Assembly: GCF_016863335.1 (NCBI RefSeq)
Contig: NZ_BOOR01000045.1
Span: forward strand, 1-64,000
DNA length: 64,000 bases
Direction: 5' to 3'
From: Planotetraspora thailandica
GTDB taxonomy: Bacteria; Actinomycetota; Actinomycetes; Streptosporangiales; Streptosporangiaceae
The notes under the pieces are model-generated. The model saw only the letters and a list, made by a program, of their open reading frames with translations, searched no databases and had not been told where the DNA came from. Below are positions 1-9,173 of this stretch, in pieces. Position numbers and translations under genes: made by a program. Each line of letters begins with the position of its first letter. Position 1 is the first letter of the stretch.

Positions 1-393
1 TGTGGTCGTGGAGTAGATGTCGGTCCAGGTGGTGCCGTTGGGGGAGACCTGGATGCGGAAGGTGGAGGCGTAGGCCGCCTCCCAGTTCAGCACGACCTGG
101 CTGACGGTGGCGCTGGCGCCGAGGTCGACCTGGAGCCATTGCGGGTCGCTGAAGGCGCTCGACCAGCGGGTGCCCGAGTTTCCGTCGACGGCGGCGGAGG
201 CGGAGGTCGCCGCGTTCTCCTGGGAGGAGGCGGTGGCCGTCTTGCCCTGGGACAGCAGGGTGTCGGCCGCCTGCGCCGGCGCGGTGACGGCGGTGTAGCC
301 GACGAGCAGCACGGCCACGACGGCGGCCAGCGCCGCCAGGAGAGACCGACCGCGGAGGACCATGAAGCGTGTGGGGGGTGACATCAGTGGCAT
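1..393 (-). CDS. Secreted discoidin (F5/8 type C) domain protein, 3' end outside window
   Basis: The first 131 codons of a gene that runs off the left edge. The start ATG at 393 is preceded by AGGAAG five bases upstream. Residues 1 to about 43 form a signal peptide: a basic stretch with several arginines, a hydrophobic core, then APAQAA as a likely cleavage site. From about residue 45 the protein reads as an F5/8 type C (discoidin, CBM32-like) domain, with the usual order of a TASS segment, AVDGN, RW, a W-x-VDLG segment and a FRIQVS-like strand. Such domains bind carbohydrate and are usually attached to secreted glycoside hydrolases in actinomycetes. The catalytic part, if any, lies beyond the window, so the enzyme class is unknown. 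Two LacI-type operators lie upstream, which fits a sugar-regulated exoenzyme. Confidence 0.8.
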   Translation of the reverse strand, partial: MPLMSPPTRFMVLRGRSLLAALAAVVAVLLVGYTAVTAPAQAADTLLSQGKTATASSQENAATSASAAVDGNSGTRWSSAFSDPQWLQVDLGASATVSQVVLNWEAAYASTFRIQVSPNGTTWTDIYSTTT

Positions 394-476
394 GGCACTT
401 CCTGACGTGGTGATACCAGCACCGGACGCGTCCGCCCCGGGGGGTTGCGACGCGTGACGGTCCTGCGACGGATGTC

Positions 477-490
477 AGAGAGCGCTCTCT
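477..490. promoter_or_regulatory. CebR-like LacI-family operator palindrome
   Basis: AGAGAGCGCTCTCT is a perfect 14-bp palindrome about 85 bp upstream of the discoidin gene. It resembles the TGGGAGCGCTCCCA operators bound by CebR-type LacI repressors of actinomycete glycoside hydrolase genes. Assignment to this gene is inferred from position. Confidence 0.55.
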
Positions 491-599
491 CAGTTTGTTA
501 GCCTCACTGACGTTTGTCAGATCGTCAAGGTGATCCAATAGAAACATGGCGTTCACCGGAAAATTGGGCCCCTCGGTGATCGCGGTCCCGGGTGTCGCG

Positions 600-613
600 T
601 GGAAGCGCTCTCC
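600..613. promoter_or_regulatory. Second CebR-like operator, imperfect
   Basis: TGGAAGCGCTCTCC shares the AGCGCT core and flanks of the palindrome at 477-490 but is not fully symmetric. It lies about 110 bp farther from the discoidin gene. It may be an auxiliary operator; its role is inferred only from similarity. Confidence 0.35.
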
Positions 614-637
614 GACCGCCGGCCCCACCTTTTGGGT

Positions 638-936
638 GTGATCATGCAGAAGTTCGCCGGGATGGGCCCTGATCTGGCCGAACACCAATCGTGATCATGC
701 AGAAGTTCGATGAAAGTGGCCTTGGCCTGCCCATACGCGAATCGTGATCATGCACTCGAGCATCGGAAGGCGCCGATTGCATGATCACGATTGGTGTGTG
801 CGCAGGTCACACTGCCCATCCACGAACTTCTGCATGATCACGATGGGTATCGGTGCAGGTAGAGCTATGAGCCGGCGAACTTTTGCATGATCACGAGACC
901 TGTTTGCCCCACGTTTCCGAACTTCTGCATGATCAC
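638..936. repeat. Inverted array of the 53-bp-phased GTGATCATGCAGAAGTTCG element (locus A)
   Basis: Plus-orientation copies start at 638, 691 and 744. Minus-orientation copies start (reading down) at 788, 841, 894 and 936. Spacing between heads is 53, 53, then 53, 53, 42. The first three pairs are exactly symmetric about position 766. Full copies are 19 bp (638-656, 691-709, 823-841, 876-894 with one mismatch, 918-936). The two innermost copies stop after GTGATCATGCA. The 34-bp intervals are not random: most have a CCTGC-like core at the same offset and end in TC just before the next copy. The array fills the gap between the discoidin gene and the SRPBCC gene, and no reading frame there looks real. 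Same element as at 55904-56020. Confidence 0.9.
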
Positions 937-951
937 GCGCACGAGATGGGG

Positions 952-1620
952 TCAGATGACGGGGCCGGGGGTGTCGCGGGGCGGCACGGGGCCCGGGCCG
1001 GGGGGCGGGTTGATCCCGCGGGACGGCGGGAGCACGCCGGGGCCCGGGGGAGGCAGCGGCGTCTCGCGCGGATACTCGGGGTTCACCGGCTGCGGAGGCA
1101 TCGGCTCGCCGACGTCGTAGCCGGAGCCTCCGCCGGTGGGCGTCCTCTCGTCACGGCCGCGCTGGTGCGGGCTGGGCACGTCGCCGCGCCAGGCTCCCGT
1201 CTCGCCGCCCCGAGACTCGATGAACTCCTTGAATCGCTCCAGGTCGCCCCTGACCCGCAGCTTGACGATCTGCAGCGCGTCGGCGGCCTTCTCGGTGAAG
1301 CCCTCGGGGTCGTACTCCATCTGGAGGGTCACCCGGGTCCTGTCCGGCTCGAGCCGGTGGAAGCTGACCACGCCGGCCTGCCTCGGACGGTCGAGCGAAC
1401 GCCAGGCGACCCTCTCGTCGGGATGCTGTTCGGTGATCTCGGCCTCGAACTCCTTGCGGATTCCGGCGATCTCGACGACCCAGTCGGTACGGGTGTCGTC
1501 GAGCTGCTTCACCGACTCGACGCCCTCCATGAACTCAGGAAAGGTCTCGAACTGGGTCCACTGGTTGTACGCAGTGCGGATCGGGACATTCACATCGACG
1601 GCATGTTCGATCGAGCTCAT
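952..1620 (-). CDS. SRPBCC (START-like) family protein with proline/glycine-rich tail
   Basis: 222 residues. Residues 1 to about 150 match the SRPBCC 'cyclase/dehydrase' type common in actinomycetes. The N-terminus runs SSIEHAVDVNVP, then YNQWTQFETFPEFM, then a central strand in which the DERVAWRS segment is typical. The fold makes a hydrophobic ligand cavity; members have been linked to lipid or polyketide binding and to stress proteins, and no specific ligand can be read from the sequence. The last 70 residues are low-complexity, rich in Pro, Gly and Arg, and probably disordered. An AGGAGG-type ribosome site lies just before the ATG. The gene stands alone on the minus strand, and the phased repeat array begins 15 bp past its stop codon. 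Confidence 0.85.
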   Translation of the reverse strand: MSSIEHAVDVNVPIRTAYNQWTQFETFPEFMEGVESVKQLDDTRTDWVVEIAGIRKEFEAEITEQHPDERVAWRSLDRPRQAGVVSFHRLEPDRTRVTLQMEYDPEGFTEKAADALQIVKLRVRGDLERFKEFIESRGGETGAWRGDVPSPHQRGRDERTPTGGGSGYDVGEPMPPQPVNPEYPRETPLPPPGPGVLPPSRGINPPPGPGPVPPRDTPGPVI

Positions 1621-1729
1621 GCCTCCTCCTTCTCTGGTGCGTCTGGGCTGTCACGGTGTGTGACCTCATGACTGCCCTGCCCCACGCTGGAGGACTAAAC
1701 GCGCGAGCCCGCCGTCACCGCACGACGAC

Positions 1730-2122
1730 CTACTTCCGCGTGGTCTTGGTGATGCTCATCACGAGGATGACGCGGTCCTTGCTGTCCGGCGGCGGGGGAG
1801 TGTCGGCGTCCCCGTAGCGGCGGCCCAGCCGCACGTAGAACTGCCCTTCGGGGTCGGGCACGACGTCGACGAGGCTGCCCCGGACCTCCAGGAAGCGCAT
1901 CGGGTCGTCGGGGTCGACGATCAGCAGGCTCATGGACGGGTTCCGCTGAAGGTTGCGGTATTTGGCGCGGTATGTCGTGTGGGTGAACCGGATGTTCTCC
2001 CCGTCGTACTCGAACCACATCGGGTTCACCTGCACGGTGTCGTCGGGCCGGATCGTCCCGAGGTTGCCGAAGATAGGTCGTTCGAGCAGGTCGACCAGGT
2101 CGGCGGGAATCGTCGCACTCAT
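1730..2122 (-). CDS. PPOX-class, probably F420-dependent, oxidoreductase
   Basis: 130 residues, the usual length of single-domain split-barrel proteins of the pyridoxamine-5'-phosphate oxidase superfamily. Visible signatures are the N-terminal LERPIFGNLGTI strand, QVNPMWFEYDGE, the loop FTHTTYRAKYRNLQRNP and the strand SLLIVDPDDPMRFLEVRG. These are typical of actinomycete enzymes or sensors that bind F420 (or FMN) at the dimer interface. Substrate is unknown. I chose the ATG at 2122 because the fold begins there; the upstream reading frame has no homologous content. The gene is divergent from the sirtuin gene, with 75 bp between the starts. Confidence 0.82.
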   Translation of the reverse strand: MSATIPADLVDLLERPIFGNLGTIRPDDTVQVNPMWFEYDGENIRFTHTTYRAKYRNLQRNPSMSLLIVDPDDPMRFLEVRGSLVDVVPDPEGQFYVRLGRRYGDADTPPPPDSKDRVILVMSITKTTRK

Positions 2123-2197
2123 GATCGGTGAACGTAACACAGGCGATCGACGATTCCCGGTGCCGGGGCATGCGCGGGCGTCCGGCACCATGGAGAT

Positions 2198-3163
2198 GTG
2201 ACTCGGGCGATAGATGAGGGTCTTAGTGGTTTGTCTGATGTGACGGACGATGTGCCGCGCGACATGACGGACGACATCACGGACGACGTGACAGGCGATG
2301 CGCCGGACGGTGTGACGTACGGTCTCCACGCTCCGTCCCTGGAGGTGCTGGCCGAGCTCGTGGCGGCAGGCGATGTGGTCGTCCTCAGCGGCGCCGGCCT
2401 GTCGACGGAGTCCGGCATTCCCGACTACCGGGGGAAGACCGGCCGCTCGCGGCCGGCGGACCCGATGACCTACCAGACCTTCACCGGCAGCGTCGCGGCC
2501 CGCCGCCGCTACTGGGCGCGCAGCCATCTGGGATGGCGGCACATCGCCCGCGCCGAACCCAACGCCGGCCACCACGCGGTCGCCGCGCTCCAGGACCGCG
2601 GCCTGGTCGCGGGCATCATCACCCAGAACGTCGACGGCCTGCACCAGGCGGCCGGCGCCCGGGAGGTCATCGAGCTCCACGGCAGCCTGGACCGCGTGCG
2701 GTGCCTTGGCTGCGGGCAGCGGACGCCGCGGCGGATGCTCGACGAGCGCCTCCACGCGGCCAACCGGGACTGGCACGGGCAAGCCGGAGTGATCAACCCG
2801 GACGGCGACGCAGTGATATCCGACGATCACGTCGAGACCTTCGCGGTCGTCGACTGCCACACCTGCGGCGGCGTGCTCAAGCCGGATGTGATCTTCTTCG
2901 GGGAGAACGTGCCGCGCCCCCGGGTGGACGAATGTTACGACCTGACCGGCCGGGCCGGCCTGCTGCTGGTCCTGGGGTCGTCGCTGACGGTGATGTCCGG
3001 GTACCGCTTCGTCCGGCATGCCGCCGAGAACGGCATCCCCATCGTGATCATCAATCAGGGGCCCACGCGCGGCGACTCCGACGCCCGCATGGCCCTTGAC
3101 GCCCCGCTCGGCCGGGCCCTCACCTCACTGGTGTCGCGGCTCGACCCGAAGGCCGGGTTGTGA
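2198..3163 (+). CDS. Sir2-family NAD-dependent protein deacetylase
   Basis: 321 residues. The NAD-binding GAGLSTESGIPDYRG segment starts near residue 65. TQNVDGLH is near 142, the catalytic His of the ELHGS motif is 161, and the zinc-binding pairs are C169/C172 and C220/C223. Family enzymes remove acyl groups from lysines, using NAD and releasing nicotinamide. The catalytic core begins near residue 43. The first 40 residues are an aspartate-rich extension made of near-repeats of D-x-TDD, and the family does not need it. The GTG start at 2198 has a GGAG only two bases away, so the true start may lie inside the extension. The stop overlaps the GTG of the lipocalin-like gene, suggesting joint translation. 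Confidence 0.9.
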   Translation: MTRAIDEGLSGLSDVTDDVPRDMTDDITDDVTGDAPDGVTYGLHAPSLEVLAELVAAGDVVVLSGAGLSTESGIPDYRGKTGRSRPADPMTYQTFTGSVAARRRYWARSHLGWRHIARAEPNAGHHAVAALQDRGLVAGIITQNVDGLHQAAGAREVIELHGSLDRVRCLGCGQRTPRRMLDERLHAANRDWHGQAGVINPDGDAVISDDHVETFAVVDCHTCGGVLKPDVIFFGENVPRPRVDECYDLTGRAGLLLVLGSSLTVMSGYRFVRHAAENGIPIVIINQGPTRGDSDARMALDAPLGRALTSLVSRLDPKAGL

Positions 3164-3606
3164 CGGCGGAGGAACTGCGTGCCGCCCTCATCGGCACGTG
3201 GCGTCTCGTCTCCTACGAGGCGACGAGCGTGCGGACCGGCGAGATCGTGCGTCCGTACGGCGACGCTCCCGACGGGCTGATCGTCTACACACCCGGCGGC
3301 CACGTGTCGGTCCAGGTCATGCGCAGTGACCGGACCCCTTTCGCCGGGAGCGCGCTGGACGAGGGGCGGCCGGAGGAGCTCGCCGCCGCCGCGCTCGGCT
3401 ACATCGCCTACGCCGGGCCGTTCCACGTGCCCGACGGGCAGACGGTCGTGCACGACGTCGCCGTCAGCCTCTTCCCCAACTGGGTGTCGGGCGCGCAGCG
3501 CCGTACGGCGAGCGTCGACGGCCGCACCCTGCGGCTCGGCCCCGCCGGGCGCGGGGTGATCGGCGCGACGCGGCGCGACGACGTGCTGACCTGGGAACGG
3601 ATCTGA
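3160..3606 (+). CDS. Lipocalin-like domain protein
   Basis: 148 residues with the pattern of the lipocalin-like family: GTWRLVSYEA at residues 11-20, then YGDAPDGLIVYTPGGHVSVQ, a central AYAGPFHV segment and a strand-rich C-terminus with RTLRLGP. The fold is an antiparallel barrel that could hold a small ligand. Family members often sit beside biosynthetic or oxidoreductase genes, but no ligand or reaction can be assigned here. The GTG start overlaps the TGA of the sirtuin gene by two bases, so the two are probably co-transcribed. It ends facing the RNase HII gene. Confidence 0.8.
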   Translation: MTAEELRAALIGTWRLVSYEATSVRTGEIVRPYGDAPDGLIVYTPGGHVSVQVMRSDRTPFAGSALDEGRPEELAAAALGYIAYAGPFHVPDGQTVVHDVAVSLFPNWVSGAQRRTASVDGRTLRLGPAGRGVIGATRRDDVLTWERI

Positions 3607-3615
3607 CCGGCCCGG

Positions 3616-4389
3616 TCACAGCAAGGTCATCTGTCCCGATCCCGCGAGCGGGTCGCGATGCTTGCGCAGGTGCCGCCACTGGGGCAGGTCGTCGAGGTAG
3701 GACCACGTCATTCGGTGATGCGGTGTGGGGCCGAGCGCCGACAGGGCCTCCTGGTGGACGGGGGAGGGGTAGCCCGCGTTCTCGGCGAAGCCGTAATCCG
3801 GATGGTCGCCGGAGAGCCCGGCCATCAGACGGTCGCGATGGACCTTGGCGAGCACCGAGGCGGCGGCCACGGTGACCGAGCGCTGGTCGGCCTTGATCTC
3901 GCACCTGACCCGCCACGGCCTGCTCAGGAAGTCGTGCTTGCCGTCGAGGATCACCGCGTCGGGCCGCTCCGGCAGCGCGTCGAGCGCCCGCTGGGCCGCG
4001 CGGCGCAGGGCCTCGGTCATGCCGACCTCGTCGATCTCCTCCGCGCTGGACTCGCCGATGGCATGACCGGCCAGCCAGCCGGGAAGGAGCGCGGCGAACG
4101 CCTCGCGGTGCTGGGCCGTCAGCAGCTTGGAGTCGCTGAGCCGTACGGTGCGGGACCCGCGGCCGGGAAGCTCGGGCGGCGGCGTGAGGTCGGTGACGGC
4201 CGCGCAGACCACGACGGGCCCCGCCCACGCGCCCCGGCCCACTTCGTCCACCCCGGCGATCCGGACCGCGCCGGAGGCGCGCAGCGACTCCTCGATCTCG
4301 TAGCCGGCGACGTGGTGCCGCGGTGGCGGGGCCGCCTCCGGCAGGCCGGGCAGCACGCTCGTGGTGACCTGATCGTCCGGCTTCCTCAT
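3616..4389 (-). CDS. rnhB: Ribonuclease HII
   Basis: 257 residues. It carries the catalytic signature GVDEVGRG (D48, E49), then DSKLL, an internal DGKHDF segment and the [21 protein letters not shown] block that defines type 2 RNase H. The enzyme cuts the RNA strand of RNA-DNA hybrids and starts removal of single ribonucleotides misinserted in DNA. Length is normal for actinomycete RNase HII, with a short extra N-terminal tail (about 28 residues) before the core. It is a single gene between the convergent lipocalin-like gene and a divergent membrane protein gene. Confidence 0.96.
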   Translation of the reverse strand: MRKPDDQVTTSVLPGLPEAAPPPRHHVAGYEIEESLRASGAVRIAGVDEVGRGAWAGPVVVCAAVTDLTPPPELPGRGSRTVRLSDSKLLTAQHREAFAALLPGWLAGHAIGESSAEEIDEVGMTEALRRAAQRALDALPERPDAVILDGKHDFLSRPWRVRCEIKADQRSVTVAAASVLAKVHRDRLMAGLSGDHPDYGFAENAGYPSPVHQEALSALGPTPHHRMTWSYLDDLPQWRHLRKHRDPLAGSGQMTLL

Positions 4390-4486
4390 CGGGCCATCAT
4401 GTCAGGACTGCGAGATCCATTGCGCCGTGCGCTTCCGTACCGGACAATCACCCTGATCTCCGCAGAGGGGACACCCGGGGGTGGGC

Positions 4487-5152
4487 ATGGAGACCGTTCA
4501 GGAACCGTTGGTCCTGCGCAGGCCGTACGCGATCGCCGGTCGGTGCGTGCGCGTGGTCCTGCTGGCCGTGCTGCTGTGGGGCGTTCTGGTCATCGTTGTC
4601 AGCGTGTTCCCCCGGGAACGTTCCGCCGAGGAGTTCTGGGCGGCGTGGAACGCCGGCCGGGTCACCTATGTGATCGACAAGCTGGACCACTCGAAGCTGG
4701 AGCCGCTGGCAGACCTGCGCTGGTCGACCGGCCCCCTGGCGTGGTACCACAGCACGGATCTCTACTCCCGCTATTTGGACAGACCCCTGCCTCCACGCGG
4801 GTGGACGGAGGTCATGCACCGGAACGACTATGAGAGCGTCGGCGAGTGGATCGTGGCCGCCTGGCCGTTGCGCGTCCCCGACGAGGGCACGCGCCGCTTG
4901 GTGCAGATCGCCTGGTGGATCACGCTGATCATCATGCTGGGCACGAAACGGCCTCGTCTGGCCAACCGCTTGGCATGGTTCTGGCTTTTCACGATCGGAC
5001 AGGTCGGCGCGCTGTTCTTCCTGGTCTTCGAATCCCGGCCGTTGTGGCGGGGGGTTGAGGACCCCATGCGGGAGGCCCGGCCGATCGGTTGCTTCATAGG
5101 GCTCTGCCTGGCGTTCATCTCCGCGATGGTGATAGGCCTCGTCAACGTCTGA
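4487..5152 (+). CDS. Hypothetical membrane protein
   Basis: 221 residues with about four hydrophobic helices: one near residues 20-42 (VVLLAVLLWGVLVIVVSVF) and three between about 140 and the C-terminus (WWITLIIML, FWLFTIGQVGALFFLVF, CFIGLCLAFISAMVIGLV). The 95-residue segment between the first two helices is hydrophilic with many tryptophans and tyrosines and probably faces outside. I recognise no family. The ATG at 4487 follows a GGGGG run; a GTG two codons upstream is also possible. The gene is transcribed alone and ends against the remnant of a hydrolase gene on the other strand. Confidence 0.7.
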   Translation: METVQEPLVLRRPYAIAGRCVRVVLLAVLLWGVLVIVVSVFPRERSAEEFWAAWNAGRVTYVIDKLDHSKLEPLADLRWSTGPLAWYHSTDLYSRYLDRPLPPRGWTEVMHRNDYESVGEWIVAAWPLRVPDEGTRRLVQIAWWITLIIMLGTKRPRLANRLAWFWLFTIGQVGALFFLVFESRPLWRGVEDPMREARPIGCFIGLCLAFISAMVIGLVNV

Positions 5153-5356
5153 AGCGCGGCCGCGTAGGACTCCAGGCGGTCGGCCGGTTCGGCCGGCCGG
5201 GCGAGCGCGGGCAGGTGGCCGCCGTCCATCTCTTCGGGGGCGAAACCCAGCCGCTCACGGACCACCCGCCGCTGGAACAGCGCGGGGAAGAACCGGTCGT
5301 CGCGGCCAGTACCACGAGGTCGAGCCCGCGCCCGGGATCAGAACATACGTCGCCAT
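5152..5356 (-). pseudogene. Alpha/beta-hydrolase remnant with large internal deletion
   Basis: Reading down from an ATG at 5356 (AGGA just upstream), the first 19 codons encode MATYVLIPGAGSTSWYWPR, the typical N-terminus of a 230-residue alpha/beta-hydrolase. The frame then changes, and the next readable part (about 5320-5150) encodes FFPALFQRRVVRERLGF, MDGGHLPALARPAE and ADRLESYA. These are the typical C-terminus with the catalytic-His GGH motif. About 150 or more residues, including the nucleophile, are missing, and the two halves are in different frames. The final stop is also lost. This is a decayed gene. Confidence 0.75.
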
Positions 5357-5438
5357 CGGCGGAGGTCCTTTCCGTCGGGCCTCCCAACCTAGGGGCGATG
5401 CCGGGCCGAACGCACCGCAGCATCGCCCCAAGGGGTGG

Positions 5439-6890
5439 CTAGGCGGCGGACCCTTCGGCTACCGGGCCGCTCACGGCGGCGGGCTTTCCGGCCAGCGCCT
5501 GTCCCGTACGGCCGGGGATGGCCAGCACGACGAGGGCGGCGAGCAGCGCCACGCACGCGCCGATGATGAAGTCGGCGCGGAAACCGGCCTCCGAGGGGAC
5601 GGTGACCGGGCCGAGGCCGACGGTCATGTGCGCCAGCACCACGCCCATGACGGCGCTGGCCGTCGAGGTGCCGATGGCGCGCATCAGGCTGTTCAGGCCG
5701 TTGGCGGCGGCGCTCTCCGACGGGGGAGCGGCGCCCATGATCAGGGCGGGCATGGCCGCGTAGGCGAAGCCGACTCCGCCGCTGACGACCGCCGCGAAGA
5801 TCAGGACGCCCCAGGTGCTGCCCATCAGCCCGAGCGCGAGCGCGTACCCGGCCGCGATCACCAGGGCACCGGTGAGCAGAGAGACCTTCGGCCCGCGCGC
5901 GGCCGACAGGCGGGCGGCCACCGGTGAGACGGCCATCATCACCAGGCCGGCAGGGGCCATCCACAGGCCGGCCGCGAGCATCGACTGGCCCAGGCCGTAG
6001 CCGGTGACCTCGGGAAGCTGCAGCAGTTGCGGCGTGACCAGGGACATCGCGTACATCGCGAAGCCGACGACGATGGAGGCGAGGTTCGTCATCAGGATCG
6101 GCCTGCGGACGCTGGTGCGCAGGTCGACCAGCGGGGCCCCCTGGCGAGACTCCCAGACGCCCCACAGCAGCAGGATCACGACGGACGCGGCGAACAACCC
6201 CAGCGTGGTCGCGCTGCCCCAGCCCCAGTCGCTTCCCTTGGAGATCGGCAACAGGAAGCAGACGAGTCCCGCGGACAGTCCCAGCGCGCCCACCACGTCG
6301 AACCGCCCGCGTGCGCGGACCGGAGACTCCGGGATGAACGCCAGGACCAGCAGGCCCGCGATGATGCCGAGTGCGCCGGACCCCCAGAAGAGCGTGTGCC
6401 AGCTGGCCTTCTCGGCGACGGCGGCCGAGGCGGGCAGGCCGAGCGCGCCGCCGACCCCGAGCGAGGAACTCATGATCGCCATCGATGAGCCGAGCCGTTC
6501 TGGCGGCATGACGTCACGCATGATGCTGATGCCGAGCGGGATCACGCCCATGCCGAAGCCCTGCAACGTGCGGCCGACGACCATCGGGGCCAGGGTGTTC
6601 GCCGGGGCGCACACCAGCGAGCCGACGACCAGAAGGGCCGTGCTGATCAAAAGCAGCCGGCGCTTGCCGTACAGGTCGCCGAGCCGCCCGACGACGGGGG
6701 TGGCGACGGCGCCGCCCAGCAAGGTGGCGGTGATCGCCCAGGTCGCGTCGGCCGCCGAGGCGTGCAGCAGGCGCGGCAGGTCGGGGATCAAGGGAACGAC
6801 CAAAGTCTGCATGACCGAGACGGTGATGCCGGCGGCGGCGAGCACGCTCACGATCGCCCCGCTGCGCGGTGCGGGAGAGGTGGTGTTCAT
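5439..6890 (-). CDS. MFS drug-efflux transporter, DHA2-like
   Basis: 483 residues and about 14 predicted membrane helices, the size of the DHA2 (14-helix) drug:proton antiporters. It shows the loop 2-3 motif GRLGDLYGKRRLLL near residue 67 and the GFGMGVIPLGISIMRD motif in helix 5. Family members export antibiotics, dyes or endogenous compounds. It is divergent from a MarR-family regulator gene, and the 90-bp gap holds an inverted repeat, the classic layout of a MarR repressor controlling its own gene and the pump. Substrate cannot be told. Confidence 0.9.
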   Translation of the reverse strand: MNTTSPAPRSGAIVSVLAAAGITVSVMQTLVVPLIPDLPRLLHASAADATWAITATLLGGAVATPVVGRLGDLYGKRRLLLISTALLVVGSLVCAPANTLAPMVVGRTLQGFGMGVIPLGISIMRDVMPPERLGSSMAIMSSSLGVGGALGLPASAAVAEKASWHTLFWGSGALGIIAGLLVLAFIPESPVRARGRFDVVGALGLSAGLVCFLLPISKGSDWGWGSATTLGLFAASVVILLLWGVWESRQGAPLVDLRTSVRRPILMTNLASIVVGFAMYAMSLVTPQLLQLPEVTGYGLGQSMLAAGLWMAPAGLVMMAVSPVAARLSAARGPKVSLLTGALVIAAGYALALGLMGSTWGVLIFAAVVSGGVGFAYAAMPALIMGAAPPSESAAANGLNSLMRAIGTSTASAVMGVVLAHMTVGLGPVTVPSEAGFRADFIIGACVALLAALVVLAIPGRTGQALAGKPAAVSGPVAEGSAA

Positions 6891-6932
6891 GATGTCCTTA
6901 ACTCATCGGACCAGGAGATATGCATCCTACAT

Positions 6933-6946
6933 ATGGTGTGCACCAT
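6933..6946. promoter_or_regulatory. Candidate MarR operator between pump and regulator genes
   Basis: ATGGTG-TG-CACCAT is an inverted repeat with six-base arms, flanked on both sides by ATGCAT (about 6919 and 6945). It lies midway between the starts of the MFS gene (6890) and the MarR gene (6981), where it could cover both promoters. Assignment rests on position and symmetry. Confidence 0.5.
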
Positions 6947-6980
6947 GCATAATCGGGGGGTGCGACCGGGAGGGCTGGAC

Positions 6981-7472
6981 ATGGACGAGGAGATCGTGGA
7001 GATCGAGCGCGAGCTGCGGCTGATCGGCCGCCACGTCGCCATGGGCGCGTTCGCGGCCGAACGCAGGCTCGACCGCAGCGCCTACCTCTTACTCAGCCGG
7101 ATCGAGATCGAGGGACCCATGTCGATCGGGCAGCTCGCCGAGGCGTTCGGCCTCGACACCTCCACCGTCAACCGGCAGACCGCGGCGCTGCTGCGCTCGG
7201 GCGTGGCCGAGCGCATCCCCGACCCCTGCGGCGGGATGGCGCGCAAGGTGCGGATCACCGACGAGGGCCTGCGCCGCCTGCACGCCGACCGCGCCTGGGC
7301 CACCGACGGCCTCCGTACGGTGCTGGCCGACTGGAGCCGCGACGACCTCGCCGCCTTCGCCCGCGTCCTCGAGCGTTTCAACGTCGAGATCGAGGAGAAG
7401 GAGGGGCGGTTCTGGCCCCGCCCCGATCATTCGTACGGCACGGCCCCGCGGGACGCGGCCGGGAGGTCCTGA
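6981..7472 (+). CDS. MarR-family transcriptional regulator
   Basis: 163 residues with a winged-helix DNA-binding domain. The recognition region reads MSIGQLAEAFGLDTSTVNRQTAALLRSG near residues 46-73, followed by the wing (ARKVRITDEG). Flanking helices form the dimer interface, as in other MarR proteins. It probably represses the divergent MFS pump and itself; the ligand is unknown. The start ATG at 6981 has GGGAGGG seven bases upstream. The gene contains the rare leucine codon TTA at 7089-7091, so translation could depend on the bldA-type tRNA. Confidence 0.87.
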   Translation: MDEEIVEIERELRLIGRHVAMGAFAAERRLDRSAYLLLSRIEIEGPMSIGQLAEAFGLDTSTVNRQTAALLRSGVAERIPDPCGGMARKVRITDEGLRRLHADRAWATDGLRTVLADWSRDDLAAFARVLERFNVEIEEKEGRFWPRPDHSYGTAPRDAAGRS

Positions 7473-9110
<1,638 letters not shown>

Positions 9111-9173
9111 ATCGCCAACGATGCTAGCCAGGGTCCGCGCGGAAATGTCCGTCGCCGCCGCTACGGTGGGCCC

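Noticed and set aside
638-936. CRISPR array
   Set aside because: Fixed repeat plus spacer length looks CRISPR-like, but the copies change strand at the centre, the 34-bp intervals resemble each other at fixed positions, the repeat is only 19 bp, and no cas genes are present.
883-1671. Long plus-strand reading frame over the SRPBCC gene
   Set aside because: It is an antisense shadow in GC-rich DNA. The minus-strand frame has clear SRPBCC motifs and a ribosome site, while the plus-strand product is Arg/Gly/Ala-rich with no family pattern.
1730-3019. 429-residue version of the PPOX-class protein
   Set aside because: Only the last 130 residues fit the family. The rest is antisense to the sirtuin gene.
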